DNA of 64,000 nucleotides from Halopelagius longus (GTDB lineage Archaea; Halobacteriota; Halobacteria; Halobacteriales; Haloferacaceae). The DNA lies in the NCBI RefSeq assembly GCF_900100875.1, contig NZ_FNKQ01000004.1, forward strand, positions 242,042 through 306,041, given 5' to 3'. Below are positions 36,340 to 46,529 of this stretch, in pieces; position 1 is the first letter of the stretch; each line of letters begins with the position of its first letter. Under the pieces are notes generated by a model that did not search any database, was not told the DNA's origin, and worked only from the letters and a program-made list of their open reading frames with translations. Position numbers and translations under genes: made by a program.

Positions 36340-38338
36340 TCCAGAGTATGTCCGTCCAAGTGGGACCCGACTGAGGGAACCAACTGTGTTCGATCAGCTC
36401 ATAACTCGGAGGCGATGTTGTAACACCCCTGAAACAGATATCGCCACTATACAGATGTATTCTGCGGATTCTTAACGGTATTATGGCGTTACGGTAGCTA
36501 TCAACAGACAGTACGACTCAGAACATGCAGGCTAAACACATTATAAGAATTCTGATTACTCAACATCGTTCCCGGTTCTATTTTGAGGATAAACCTGGTT
36601 AGTGTGCACAGAAAACACAAACTGCTATCAATTTCGGAACTATCGTAAACGAACAATCGATAAACGTAAATTTGGACGATAGTAGCGTGTTTTCCGTGGG
36701 TTTTCAATAGAAGTGTTTGGACTAACGTGCGCAAAATGGCGATCTCCATACAGATACTGGGAGAGAGCTCAGAGGGAGGGTCGATACGATTGAGAGGTGA
36801 CTCGTAAAGCTCAGAGGGATGGAGTAACCTCGGGTTGAGATTTCGGTCCTCGTCACCGAGGTTTGGCTACCTCGGCGGGCAGTCGCTAGTCGTCGACGGC
36901 GGTTCGGGTGATTCGAACCGTAGGCGCACCGGTCGAGAGGCGCTTTGTTCCTGAATTCGAAGAAATCGAGTGAAACGACGTCTTCAATGGGCTGTCTCCC
37001 CTGCCCAGGTTTTACAACCGTAGTACTGTAATAGAATGTGTGCCGAGAACGAAGCGCTCCCGTTAGCGGGCGTGGATCAACTTCTCAGAGGCCGCAGCAC
37101 TCGAACGGTCCCGACGGACGTCAGTTCACAAATAGTAAACACGCAAAACTGCCTCGCGAGTCAAGGTCGACGAAGGGGCCGTCAGGACGCCTCTCCCGTG
37201 TTTGTGACAAGCGGCCATCCCGGCGCAGTCACACGGTATCAAAATCGTCGGAAGGCCGAACGCGATTACGAGAGTATCGGGCGGTTCGTGGCCGCGGCGG
37301 CGTCGAAGACTGGTCGGGAACCGTTGCTCCAGGCGACTGTGGGGAGAATACCACTGTTTACACGTCGATGATCGTAACGGCAGTCTTCGGCGTATCCGAC
37401 CTAATACGGTGGATGTTCTTACGAGAGGTAACGGCCAAGGTAGAAGTCACCCGAGATTCGTTTCACATCGTGAACCGAAGGTGGCGAAAGAGAAAGCGAT
37501 CGACGGGGCACCCAAGCGCGGCCACAGCTCTCGTCCGACGTTTGCCGTCTCCCGTTCGTTAGTTGAGTCCGCCCTGTCGCTGCCGCCCCGAACGGCGGTC
37601 GGTGCCCAATACGGTCGCCAACAGGCTTCACAATCGGGATTACTCCGTCGCAGCGAGAAACAACTGCGTCTTGAGGAGGATCCGAATGACTTCGTACCGG
37701 ACCCCACACCCGAGTTTGCTAGGTGATACCTCGGAAAGGAATCACACAATAGTATCAAATGAGTTCCCCGTCAGTCAGGTCGATTTCACCATTTGGAACA
37801 GCCTGCGCTAGATGATTCGGCCATGATCTTCGCAGCCAGAGAACTAGGGAACCGACTCGCATTGCCGGTTGCCAGACGAGTAACAATTTTGAAACGTTAT
37901 TTCAGACTTCGGTCTATAGCTCGATGAGTTCTGCTCGCTACGAGGATCGGACGAACCGTTGGCAGATCTGATCGGTCGCATCGGAGACGCCTGCTACGAG
38001 AGCGTCGATGCCATCAAGGGAGCCGTCGAATTCGCCCACTCCTCGACTGCGGTCGACTCGTCATCCCGTGGTTCGACGCCGAACAGTTCGAGAGCGAGGC
38101 GGCGACCGAGGAAAGCGCGAACTGACCCCCTTTCGCTGGCCGAGGAGGTCTCCGATCGGAGCCGGAATAGACTACCACAAACGACGAGTTCGTCGAGGTC
38201 GACGGGCACCCCGCGTTCAAGGGACTCGCCGAGACACGTCGGATCTACTCATTCTCGACTACGAACACGACGAACCGCACGATCCCCCCTCAAACGCCGG
38301 AGCAGACCCGCGACGGAACCACAAGTCAGTCGCCCCGG
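36340..38338. other. About 2 kb without a supported gene
   Basis: This is the largest gene-poor stretch. 36480-36760 is AT-rich. Around 36840-36935 one frame reads YLGGQSLVVDGGSG, like the end of a short-chain dehydrogenase, and a 7-bp perfect hairpin lies at 36856-36875. A frame at 37368-37562 looks weakly membrane-protein-like. The rest shows only short frames. It looks like a decayed or transferred region. Confidence 0.5.
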
Positions 38339-39733
38339 TTACCCGCTCGGTTCCGGGAGAGCACGCAACCGACGCGGCGGAACGAGGAAGTTCGCCCGGC
38401 GCTCGGTTTCGAGAAACTCCAAGATACCGTCGTCGAGAGGGCAGTCGCCGCGTCTGGACGGATCGCCGTCGGCGCTCCGGTCAGTCGGTCCGTCCCCGTG
38501 GAACGGACAGCTAGACCCACCCGATGGATCGTCGCCACCATCGACGAACGTCATCGCTCGCCGTGTCTCGATAAAGTCAGTTATCGTCCGCTGGACCGAG
38601 GTGAAGTTGAACCCGACTTCGCCGCCGTCGACGGTAATTGCCTCCGACCGACGGAGGATGCGCGGTTCGAAGTTTTCGTCGCGCGCGCTCGCGAGTTTCT
38701 GCGTGTGGCCCACAACGCCTTCTGTCCGTGTGTGTTCGGTCGTCGCCGCAGCCATCTCCTCATTTACGCGGCTGTCGCTGGCGAGGAATTTCCCCGCCTC
38801 GCCGACCATCTCGACGGTGTGGTCCGGGCTGAACATCCTGTCGACCCGATCGCTCTCGGGGAGATCGTACCACGAATCGAGGTCGAGGGTCAACCGCGAG
38901 ACGTGCAGGGTCGTCCCGCCCGCGAACGGTCCCTCCCGGATCGTAACCCGTCGTTCCGTCGCCTGATTCTCCGAGAATCCGGACTTGTACCCCATCGCAG
39001 ACGGCGACTCCTCGGAGACGGCGTCTATCCCTACCTCGGCCGCCAGTTTCCGGCTCATCAGTCCCTCACCTTTGAACCCTGTCCGACGCTCGGCCACCTC
39101 GAACACCTCAGTTGGCGCCGACGGAACGTCGACGTCGTTGACGGTACTCCGGTTGCCGCGGAGTGCCTGTTCGGCGGCGAGTAACACCTCGACGCGGTCG
39201 CTCGTCATTGCCACCACGGCGTCGTGGTGGTCGGCCTTTGACTCGCCCTCACCGACAGCATCGAGCACCACCTCCGGAAATGGGAGATCGACGTTCTGCG
39301 GAAGCGAGTCATCGAACTTGGCGAAGTAATCTGGTGAGTAACCGACCATCGTGAGCAATCCGTCGAGGATCAGCGCGTCAGGGTCGCCGCCGGTACCGCG
39401 CTGGAAAGCGCGGTCGAGGCTTTCGAGGCACTCTGCGACGGCCCTGCGCTCGTCGTCGGTCGGAGGGATCGATCCGGTGTAACGGAGAAACAACAACAAT
39501 TGATAATTCGGTGCTGCGGTGTTTCCGTGCGGGTCGATCACAAGGGAATCGTTCCACGCGTGCTGGGATTGCGGGTACGATTTGGGATCGGCCGAACCCG
39601 AGGGAACGTCCATCTCGCCGGTCGCTGCAGTCGTGTCGAGACACGCCGACAATGCGCTCATCCCCCCGGCGACGAGCGACGCCTGGAGGAGATTCCGACG
39701 CGTAAGTCTCTCGTCGGAGTCGTCCTGTGCCAT
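38339..39733 (-). CDS. Tat-exported DyP-like protein (DUF7405 type)
   Basis: The 464-residue protein starts MAQDDSDERLTRRNLLQ, with a twin-arginine signal and an ensuing SALSACLD lipobox-like Cys. Its body resembles the dye-decolorising peroxidase fold: two ferredoxin-like halves, AERRTGFKGEGLMSRKL in the first, and in the second VVGHTQKLASARDENF followed by FEPRILRRSEAITVDG and VGFNFTSVQRTITDFIE, matching the usual heme-ligand His region and RRS strand. The GxxDG Asp is replaced (FKGEG), so peroxidase activity is doubtful. It may be an exported heme protein. Confidence 0.7.
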   Translation of the reverse strand: MAQDDSDERLTRRNLLQASLVAGGMSALSACLDTTAATGEMDVPSGSADPKSYPQSQHAWNDSLVIDPHGNTAAPNYQLLLFLRYTGSIPPTDDERRAVAECLESLDRAFQRGTGGDPDALILDGLLTMVGYSPDYFAKFDDSLPQNVDLPFPEVVLDAVGEGESKADHHDAVVAMTSDRVEVLLAAEQALRGNRSTVNDVDVPSAPTEVFEVAERRTGFKGEGLMSRKLAAEVGIDAVSEESPSAMGYKSGFSENQATERRVTIREGPFAGGTTLHVSRLTLDLDSWYDLPESDRVDRMFSPDHTVEMVGEAGKFLASDSRVNEEMAAATTEHTRTEGVVGHTQKLASARDENFEPRILRRSEAITVDGGEVGFNFTSVQRTITDFIETRRAMTFVDGGDDPSGGSSCPFHGDGPTDRSADGDPSRRGDCPLDDGILEFLETERRANFLVPPRRLRALPEPSG

Positions 39734-39853
39734 GTACTCACATCCGATATCGTTCATCATTAATGTATCGTCGGGGCGAACCGCCGCCTTGCAACGAATT
39801 GTCGCGCTCGATTCAGCAGAAACGTTAAGGTGGATAGAGCAGTCTGCGGGGAC

Positions 39854-41623
39854 ATGAAAACTATCTCGCACGATAGCGGCGACCTCGAAGTGGGTATCGA
39901 CTTCTCCGAACCGTCGTCAGCACTGCGCGCGTTCGACGGCGGTACGAAGGTGATCGATCCGTCGCCGATCGGGATCGATACGCCCGACGGGCCGTTCCCC
40001 GAGGCGTACGATCTCGTCGGGCGCAACACCCGTACGGTCGAGGAAACCATCGAGACGGCCCGCGGCAAGGCGACGACTCGCCGGCGTCGGTGGACACTGG
40101 CGACCTACACGTTCGAGTCCGAAAACGGTCATGCGGTCGACTTCGAGGTGTGCGTGACCGATGACGGAATCGCCTACCGCTACCGGATCGACGGCGACGG
40201 GGGAATGCTTCTCCACGGGGGCGAGCAGAACGGTCCGCAAGAGCGGAGCGGCTTTCGCTTCCCAGCCGGCGCGGTGTCGTGGTTGTTCGAGTACGACCAC
40301 GATCACGAATCGGTGGGGAAGCACTACTCGGCGTCGCTTGCCGACGGGGAGTTCACCCCGCCTGGGTTGTTCCGTGTAAACGGGTCGTGGGTGCTCGTGG
40401 GCGAAGCGGGCGTTGACGGCGGCTACGCGGCCTCCCGCCTCACGACGAGCGAGCACGATCGCGGTTACGAGTTCCGAACGCCGGACACGACACTCCGACT
40501 GGCCTTTCCCGCCGCGACGCCGTGGCGGGTCGCGGTGATCGGTGATCTCTCGGCGATCGCCGAGTCGACGCTTATTCCAGACTTGGTCGACGGTCCTGAC
40601 ACCAACGGGGGCAATGCGCCGGTCGCCGTCGACGCAGACGACGACTGGGTTGAAACCGGGCGGGTCGCGTGGTCGTGGTGGGGCGAGAACCGGAGCCCCT
40701 CGGACTTCGAGCGTCAGAAGGAACACGTCAACTACGCGGCCGAACGGGGCTGGGAATACGTTCTGGTCGACGAGGGGTGGGACGAGGAATGGGTGCCGGA
40801 CCTCGTCGAGTACGCTACTGAACGCGAGGTCGGCATCTTTCTGTGGGCCCACTGGACGGAGTTACACCGGGACGACGATCGCGAGCGACGACTTGACCGG
40901 TGGTCCGATTGGGGGATTGCCGGCGTCAAGGTCGACTTCATGGACGCGGACGATCAGGGCCGCCACCAGTTCTACGATCGATTCATGGAAGCCACCGCTG
41001 AGCGTGAACTGCTGGTGAACTTCCACGGATCGATCGTTCCCACGGGGCTGTCGCGCCGGTGGCCCCACGTCCTTACCTACGAGGGCGTCAAGGGAGCCGA
41101 ACACCACCAGTGGACCGGTCTACCGCCCGAACACAATACGATTCTCCCGTTCACACGAAACGTCGTCGGCCCCATGGACTACACGCCAGTGACTTTCTCC
41201 GCGGAGAATCGCCTTACGTCGGTTGGCCACGAACTCGCTCTGTCGGTCATCTTCGAATCGGGCCTGCAGCACCTCGCCGACGACATCGAGGAGTACGCCG
41301 CCCGACCCGCGGCGGAGTGGTTTCTCGAACGGGTGCCCGCGGCGTGGGACGAGACGGTCCTGCTCCGCGGGCGACCGGGATCAGAGGCCGTGCTAGCGCG
41401 CCGTCGCGGCGGCGACTGGTTCGTCGGCGCAATTACTGCCGGCCCCGCCCGGACGGTCGAGATTCCGCTGACCTTTCTCGACGCGGCGCGGGAGGCACAG
41501 GTCGTTCACGAGGGCACGGACGGTGGGTCGTTGGTCCGCGATCGCCGACGCCTCGAACCCGGGGAGACGCTGGGGATCAACGTGGCCGATAACGGCGGGT
41601 TCTGCTTATATGCGCCGGAGTAA
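39854..41623 (+). CDS. GH97 family glycoside hydrolase
   Basis: The 589-residue protein has an N-terminal beta-sandwich, a TIM barrel with VAWSWWGENRSPSDFERQK, YVLVDEGWDEEWVPDL and VKVDFMDADDQGRHQFYDR, and a C-terminal beta-domain. In GH97 the Asp of KVDF (about residue 359) is the nucleophile of the retaining alpha-galactosidase subgroup, whereas the inverting alpha-glucosidases use Glu pairs; this protein looks like the retaining type. No signal peptide is seen, so it may act inside the cell after uptake. It lies upstream of the second family-5 ABC importer. Confidence 0.88.
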   Translation: MKTISHDSGDLEVGIDFSEPSSALRAFDGGTKVIDPSPIGIDTPDGPFPEAYDLVGRNTRTVEETIETARGKATTRRRRWTLATYTFESENGHAVDFEVCVTDDGIAYRYRIDGDGGMLLHGGEQNGPQERSGFRFPAGAVSWLFEYDHDHESVGKHYSASLADGEFTPPGLFRVNGSWVLVGEAGVDGGYAASRLTTSEHDRGYEFRTPDTTLRLAFPAATPWRVAVIGDLSAIAESTLIPDLVDGPDTNGGNAPVAVDADDDWVETGRVAWSWWGENRSPSDFERQKEHVNYAAERGWEYVLVDEGWDEEWVPDLVEYATEREVGIFLWAHWTELHRDDDRERRLDRWSDWGIAGVKVDFMDADDQGRHQFYDRFMEATAERELLVNFHGSIVPTGLSRRWPHVLTYEGVKGAEHHQWTGLPPEHNTILPFTRNVVGPMDYTPVTFSAENRLTSVGHELALSVIFESGLQHLADDIEEYAARPAAEWFLERVPAAWDETVLLRGRPGSEAVLARRRGGDWFVGAITAGPARTVEIPLTFLDAAREAQVVHEGTDGGSLVRDRRRLEPGETLGINVADNGGFCLYAPE

Positions 41624-41721
41624 TCAACGGTCGGTGGCGTCGGCGGTGGTCGATACACGCGGACGCGATAGTGCTCGCCCGTGAGTGCCCGGCGTCGCCG
41701 ATACTGTAATCTCAGTGAAAA

Positions 41722-41731
41722 ATATTAAATA
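41722..41731 (+). promoter_or_regulatory. TATA box, leaderless promoter of the second importer
   Basis: ATATTAAATA is centred 28 nt before the binding-protein ATG at 41755. Transcription would start at or next to the ATG. Confidence 0.55.
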
Positions 41732-41754
41732 TAGTTCCCGCATATTCGGGTAGT

Positions 41755-43569
41755 ATGCCAAATAGTGGCAGCCGTATCAGTCGGCGAACGTTTGTAGCTT
41801 CGGCAGGTACCACTGGTATCGTCACCCTCGCCGGGTGTTCGTCCTCCGACGGTAACGGCGACGGAGGGGGAACGGGAGATAACGACGCGGCGCAAGGAGG
41901 CGGGGAGACCGCCGAGGGAGTCGTCGATCGGACTTTCCACATGCAGGGCGGGATCGACTTCTCGAAAGTCAACTGGAACATGTTCAATCCGAAGGGAGAC
42001 ACCACACCTCAGCGTCTCCGCTGGATGGTGTGGGACCCGCTGGCCCGCCTGAAACAGCAACAGCAGGAGTACGAACCTCTCCTCGCCAAGGACTTTACCC
42101 TCGACGGAACGACCGCGACGATCAACCTCCGGGAGGACTATACATGGCACGACGGCGATCCGCTGACCTCGGCAGACGTCGTCACCCAGTGGCGCATCCA
42201 GAAGTACCTCGAAGCGCCAATGTGGGACTTCGCCCAGAGCGTCTCCGCGCCGGACGACTACACGGTGAAAATCGAGATGAACGAAGTCAACCCGGAGGTC
42301 GTCTGGCCCTCCTTCCTTGGCAACGAAATCTTCGCGAAGAAGTCCGAGTACGGAACGTTCCTGGAGGAACTCGAATCGTCCGACGGCAGCGACAAAGCCG
42401 TCCAAGCCGTACAGGAACACCAAGTCGGCACACCGATCGGTAACGGCCCGTTCGAGGTGACCGATGTCGGCCAGGACGTGGTGAACCTGAAACGGTTCCC
42501 CGACTACGCTCGGGCGGACAACATCAACTGGAGTAACGTCAAGGCGACGTTCTATCCTGAGGAGAAGACGCTGTACCAGGCGGCGATCGGTGATGAACTC
42601 GACGGCATCGACTTCGTCCAGATGCCGGACAACATCATCAACCAGTTGCCCGATCACTGGGAGGCGGTTCGCGTCCCCGGCTTCGAGGGGCCGATGATCG
42701 CGTTCGGACCGAAAAGCGACGTGGTGGGCGAGAACGCCGAGAACGCAGGGGTCATCCGGACGGCTATCGCGTACATGTTCGACTTCGAGCAGTTCACGTC
42801 GCTGATCAACTCCGAGGACGTTCCCGCTATCCAGAGCGGTATGTCGATCAGCGCCAACGAGAAGTTCCTCGGCGACAAAGCCAGCGACTTCACTCGCTAC
42901 GGCAAGGCCGCCAAGACGGACAAGGCGACTCAGATCCTCGAGGACGCCGGCTTCTCGAAGAAAAACGGTACGTGGATGCGGCCTAACGGGAAACCGCTCG
43001 AACTGCCGGTGAAGTTCCCCGCCGGGTGGACGGGTGACCGCCCCGCTTGGCAGAACGTCGCCGACCAGTTCAAGCAGTTCGGCATCAACTCCGAGGGGCA
43101 ACCCGTCGAGAACAGCACGTTCTTCGGACCGACGATCGAGAAGCACGACTTTGAGGTGGCCATCGCCGGCACCTGGGGGGTCGCCGGGCAGCCGTACCCC
43201 TACTTCGGCTTCCGAACGAATCTCGGGACGCTCACGGAACCGGCCTACCAGTACAACCCCGAGGTCAAGGAGTACGAGGTCCCGATGCCCGTCGGTAACC
43301 CCGACGGCGACACCCGGACCGTCAACGTCGACGATAAGATTCAGGCGCTAGGAAAGGCGTCCGAACCGAAGGAGGCGAAACGGTTGATCCGGGAACTGGC
43401 GTGGACGGTCAACCAGGCGCTGCCGTATCTTCAGCCGACGGAGGGGTTCAATCAGCACTTCATCACCCGCGATCAGTGGTCGTTCCCGTCGTCGGACAGT
43501 GCCCTCCTCAAGACGAACGTTCCCTTCACGTTCCTCCCCAAGATAGGTGAGATGCAGGCGACGAAGTGA
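41755..43569 (+). CDS. Family-5 ABC substrate-binding lipoprotein (normal domain order)
   Basis: The 604-residue protein has a Tat signal (SRRTFVASAGTTG), a lipobox (TLAGC, Cys28) and a Gly/Asp-rich spacer. Domain order is conventional: LREDYTWHDGDPLTSADVV near residue 125, then KATFYPEEKTLYQAAIG, and a C-terminal lobe with AWQNVADQFKQFGINSEG. It serves as the internal control for the permuted protein at 11749. Genomic context (GH97, beta-mannosidase, IclR) suggests an oligosaccharide ligand, as seen in some family-5 proteins of thermophiles. Confidence 0.88.
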   Translation: MPNSGSRISRRTFVASAGTTGIVTLAGCSSSDGNGDGGGTGDNDAAQGGGETAEGVVDRTFHMQGGIDFSKVNWNMFNPKGDTTPQRLRWMVWDPLARLKQQQQEYEPLLAKDFTLDGTTATINLREDYTWHDGDPLTSADVVTQWRIQKYLEAPMWDFAQSVSAPDDYTVKIEMNEVNPEVVWPSFLGNEIFAKKSEYGTFLEELESSDGSDKAVQAVQEHQVGTPIGNGPFEVTDVGQDVVNLKRFPDYARADNINWSNVKATFYPEEKTLYQAAIGDELDGIDFVQMPDNIINQLPDHWEAVRVPGFEGPMIAFGPKSDVVGENAENAGVIRTAIAYMFDFEQFTSLINSEDVPAIQSGMSISANEKFLGDKASDFTRYGKAAKTDKATQILEDAGFSKKNGTWMRPNGKPLELPVKFPAGWTGDRPAWQNVADQFKQFGINSEGQPVENSTFFGPTIEKHDFEVAIAGTWGVAGQPYPYFGFRTNLGTLTEPAYQYNPEVKEYEVPMPVGNPDGDTRTVNVDDKIQALGKASEPKEAKRLIRELAWTVNQALPYLQPTEGFNQHFITRDQWSFPSSDSALLKTNVPFTFLPKIGEMQATK

Positions 43570-43737
43570 TCCCCTCCGCGTGGCGTCCCCGCCGTCGCGC
43601 CACCTCGGGGCGTCGTCGATGGCCGAATTCAACTGTCTTCTGCCCGCGATTTTGGCGCGCCGCGCGCCAGATTTTCGTACAGAGCGATATCCACGACACG
43701 AGTGATGTCCCTGACAATCGATACCATTAGTGACGGG

Positions 43738-43748
43738 AACATTTAACA
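43738..43748 (+). promoter_or_regulatory. TATA-like element before the fused permease
   Basis: AACATTTAACA is centred about 32 nt before the ATG at 43775, consistent with a leaderless transcript separate from the binding-protein mRNA. Confidence 0.4.
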
Positions 43749-43774
43749 ATCAGAGGGGATATGTATCGATAGAT

Positions 43775-45886
43775 ATGGATTCGAGATGGGTGATAAAGCG
43801 CGTCCTGCAGTCGTTGCTTACGATACTGGTCGTGATCAACCTCTCGTTCGTTCTCGTCCAACAGCTTCCGGGCGGACCGATGGCGTACCTGCAGTCACAG
43901 TTGCGCGGGGCGACGAACCCCGAACAGCAACTTCGGTTGATGCGCCAGTACCTCAACATCGAGCCCAACCAGACGTTCACCGAGAAGTACGTCAGTTACA
44001 TGGGATCGCTACTGCGAGGCGACCTCGGACGGTCGTTTACCCTCGACGCCCCCGTCGCCGACGTGATCGCGCAGGCACTCCCGTGGACGGTGTTCGTGAT
44101 GTCGGTGTCGATCTCGCTGGCGTTCCTGTTGGGGATCGTCGCCGGGGCGATCATGGCCTACAAGGAGGGATCGCTGTTCGACTCGGTGCTCTCGGTGAAC
44201 GCCATCGTAGCCCAGTCAGTACCGTACTACATCTTCGCCCTCCTGTTCGTCTTCTACCTGGGTTACGTCGGAAACATCTTCCCCACCGGCGGACTCTACG
44301 ACAATAGCCTCACGCCCGGACTGTCAGTTCCGTTCGTCGTCAGCGTACTCCGGCACGCGGCGCTCCCCATCCTGTCGATCGTCCTCACGTGGGCTGGGGG
44401 ATACGCGCTCGGGATGCGCGGCAACAGTATTCAGGTCCTCGGCGAAGACTACCTCTACGTCGCGCGCCTCCGCGGTCTCTCGCCGCGGCGCATCGCACTT
44501 CGGTACGTCGGCCGAAACGCTATTCTCCCGATGTACACGCACCTCGTGCTGTCGGTTGGCGCCGTCTTCGGGGGATCGGTCGTGCTGGAGGAGATTTTCC
44601 GGTACCGCGGTGTCGGTTTCTACCTGTTCACAGCGATCGAGGCGCGGGATTACCCGCTAATGATGGGGGCGTTCATGATCATCTCGGTTGCCGTCGTCAT
44701 CGGCATCCTCGTGGCCGACCTCACCTACGGCGTCCTCGACCCGCGGACCGGAAATGAGAGCCAGCGAGAATCCTACGCCAGCGGCGCCTCTCTCCGTGAG
44801 ATGCTCTTGCGCTTCCGGACCGGCGCCCTCGCGCTTCCGGCACGGATCGGTGGTACCCCGGCTGACGACGATGACGACGACTTCATCCTTGACACGGATC
44901 CGTACGAGCGGGTGACGCCTGACCGGGCCGATCGGCTCCGCCGGACGTTCGACGAGTCGATTGTCGCCCCGCTGAAGATTCTGCTGAGCGATTGGCGCGG
45001 TCGCGTGGGCATAGCTGTCCTCGTCGGTATCGTCTACCTCGGCACGGTCGGCGTGATGCTGGTCCCCGAACCGGTGACCGCGCCGCCGGATCAGCGGTTC
45101 ATGCTCCCGTTCGTCGATTGGCAGTATCCGCTCGGGACCGACCGTGTCGGGAAGGGACTGTTTTCGATGACGGTCCACTCGACGCCGTACATCCTGAAGA
45201 TGGTCGCCGCCGGCGCCGTCTTCGCCACGATGGTCGGCGCGCTCGTCGGAACGGTGTCGGGATACGCCGGCGGCCTCGTCGACCGCGTGCTCATGACCGT
45301 CAGCGACATCCTCCTGACGCTGCCGGGCCTGCCGCTTATCATCGTCATCACGTTCTACTTCGAGACGACCAACCCCTACTTCATCGGCGTCATTCTCGCG
45401 ATTAACAACTGGACCGGGCTCGCCCGGTCGCTCCGCTCACAGGTTCTCACCCTACGCGACGCCGAATACGTCGAGTCGGCGCGGACGATGGGGCTGACGA
45501 CTCCCTCGATCGTGCGCGAGGACCTGCTGCCCAACCTCATGCCGTACGTATCCGTTAGCTTCGTCGGCGCGGCCCGGAAGATCATCTTCGAGGCCGTCGC
45601 GCTGTACTACCTCGGCGTTCTCGGCGGTATCAGCCCCAACTGGGGGATCATGATGTCCGACGCCACCAGTTCGACCGCCGCGCTGTACGACCTCTCGATG
45701 TCCCACCTCATCCTCGTACCGACGCTCGCGGTCGTTCTGCTGTCACTAGGGGCGCTGATGCTCTCTCAGAGCGCCGACCGGATGTTCAACCCGCGCCTAC
45801 GGTCGAAACACGTCTCCGACTCCGAGTCGACCGGGCCGACCCCCGCGTCCGAGTCGAGTACCGAGGTGCAGTCACTGTCAGACTGA
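43775..45886 (+). CDS. Fused ABC permease (DppB-DppC in one chain)
   Basis: The 703-residue protein has two complete permease halves. Residues about 1-330 are DppB-like (RVLQSLLTILVVINLSFVL, then LPGGPMAYLQ and the EAA loop YVARLRGLSPRRIALRYVGR). Residues about 420-680 are DppC-like (VDWQYPLGTDRVGKGLFSM, then the EAA loop RDAEYVESARTMGLTTPSIV). An acidic cytosolic linker rich in Asp (TPADDDDDDFILDTD) joins them. Fusion fixes the 1:1 permease pair. It is the mirror of the first importer, where the ATPases are fused instead. Confidence 0.92.
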   Translation: MDSRWVIKRVLQSLLTILVVINLSFVLVQQLPGGPMAYLQSQLRGATNPEQQLRLMRQYLNIEPNQTFTEKYVSYMGSLLRGDLGRSFTLDAPVADVIAQALPWTVFVMSVSISLAFLLGIVAGAIMAYKEGSLFDSVLSVNAIVAQSVPYYIFALLFVFYLGYVGNIFPTGGLYDNSLTPGLSVPFVVSVLRHAALPILSIVLTWAGGYALGMRGNSIQVLGEDYLYVARLRGLSPRRIALRYVGRNAILPMYTHLVLSVGAVFGGSVVLEEIFRYRGVGFYLFTAIEARDYPLMMGAFMIISVAVVIGILVADLTYGVLDPRTGNESQRESYASGASLREMLLRFRTGALALPARIGGTPADDDDDDFILDTDPYERVTPDRADRLRRTFDESIVAPLKILLSDWRGRVGIAVLVGIVYLGTVGVMLVPEPVTAPPDQRFMLPFVDWQYPLGTDRVGKGLFSMTVHSTPYILKMVAAGAVFATMVGALVGTVSGYAGGLVDRVLMTVSDILLTLPGLPLIIVITFYFETTNPYFIGVILAINNWTGLARSLRSQVLTLRDAEYVESARTMGLTTPSIVREDLLPNLMPYVSVSFVGAARKIIFEAVALYYLGVLGGISPNWGIMMSDATSSTAALYDLSMSHLILVPTLAVVLLSLGALMLSQSADRMFNPRLRSKHVSDSESTGPTPASESSTEVQSLSD

Positions 45887-46097
45887 CCGACGACGCTTCG
45901 TTCGCCCTTCGTGGGGCTTGGCGGATCAGTACTTGCTGACGTTTCAGTCCTCCGCCGTCGTCACTCGCTGACGTACTCCCTGCCCGGGAAGAATCCCACC
46001 CTTCGGCGGGGTCCGGGCCCTCCGAACAGTTTCTCGGTCGCGTCGCCACTCTACCTACTGTTCGTCGGTGTCGACCTCGCGGCTCGCACGTCGGTCG

Positions 46098-46346
46098 TCA
46101 GTTCTGACCCTCGCGCCGCCGATCGTTTCGCCGACAGACGAGTAAGACGCCGACGGCCGCAATCAACGCGACGACGTTGATGATCGTCGCCAGTAGGAGC
46201 ACGACCTCTGCGGCGGCGCTCAACCCCCCGACGAAGACGGAGAACGCCGAGAGAACCAGCAGTGTCACAGTGACTGCGATGACGATTCGTGCCGGGCCGC
46301 GGAGGGCGTCCGCGAGATCTCCGAAATCCGAGAGTGACGCCAACAT
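46098..46346 (-). CDS. Small membrane protein
   Basis: The 82-residue protein from ATG 46346 has two hydrophobic helices (IVIAVTVTLLVLSAFSVFV and LLATIINVVALIAAVGVLLV) and a basic end (CRRNDRRREGQN). It interrupts the ABC gene set on the opposite strand. Function unknown. Confidence 0.55.
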   Translation of the reverse strand: MLASLSDFGDLADALRGPARIVIAVTVTLLVLSAFSVFVGGLSAAAEVVLLLATIINVVALIAAVGVLLVCRRNDRRREGQN

Positions 46347-46529
46347 GGTGGATACGTATCGCCGGGGGGATTTATTCGCTCGGGACGCGTCCGTGTCACT
46401 CAACCGCATGAATTATATACGGGAATGTCGATATATGCGGTATGCAGCTTAGCACGACAGATGATAGAGTTACCTCCGGATTCGGTGAAACTGTGCTTCA
46501 GATCGCAACAACGCACACCAGGTGATACT

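Noticed and set aside
36900..36932. GGTTCG...CGAACC stretch that resembles a tRNA T-arm
   Set aside because: No acceptor stem, anticodon arm or CCA context can be built around it.
37036..37726. Overlapping open frames in the gene-poor region
   Set aside because: None shows a convincing start, domain or codon profile, and they overlap each other on one strand.
41725..43146. Long antisense frame opposite the binding protein at 41755
   Set aside because: The same cause: GC-driven openness. It is Arg/Val-rich with no recognisable domain, and the sense gene is certain.
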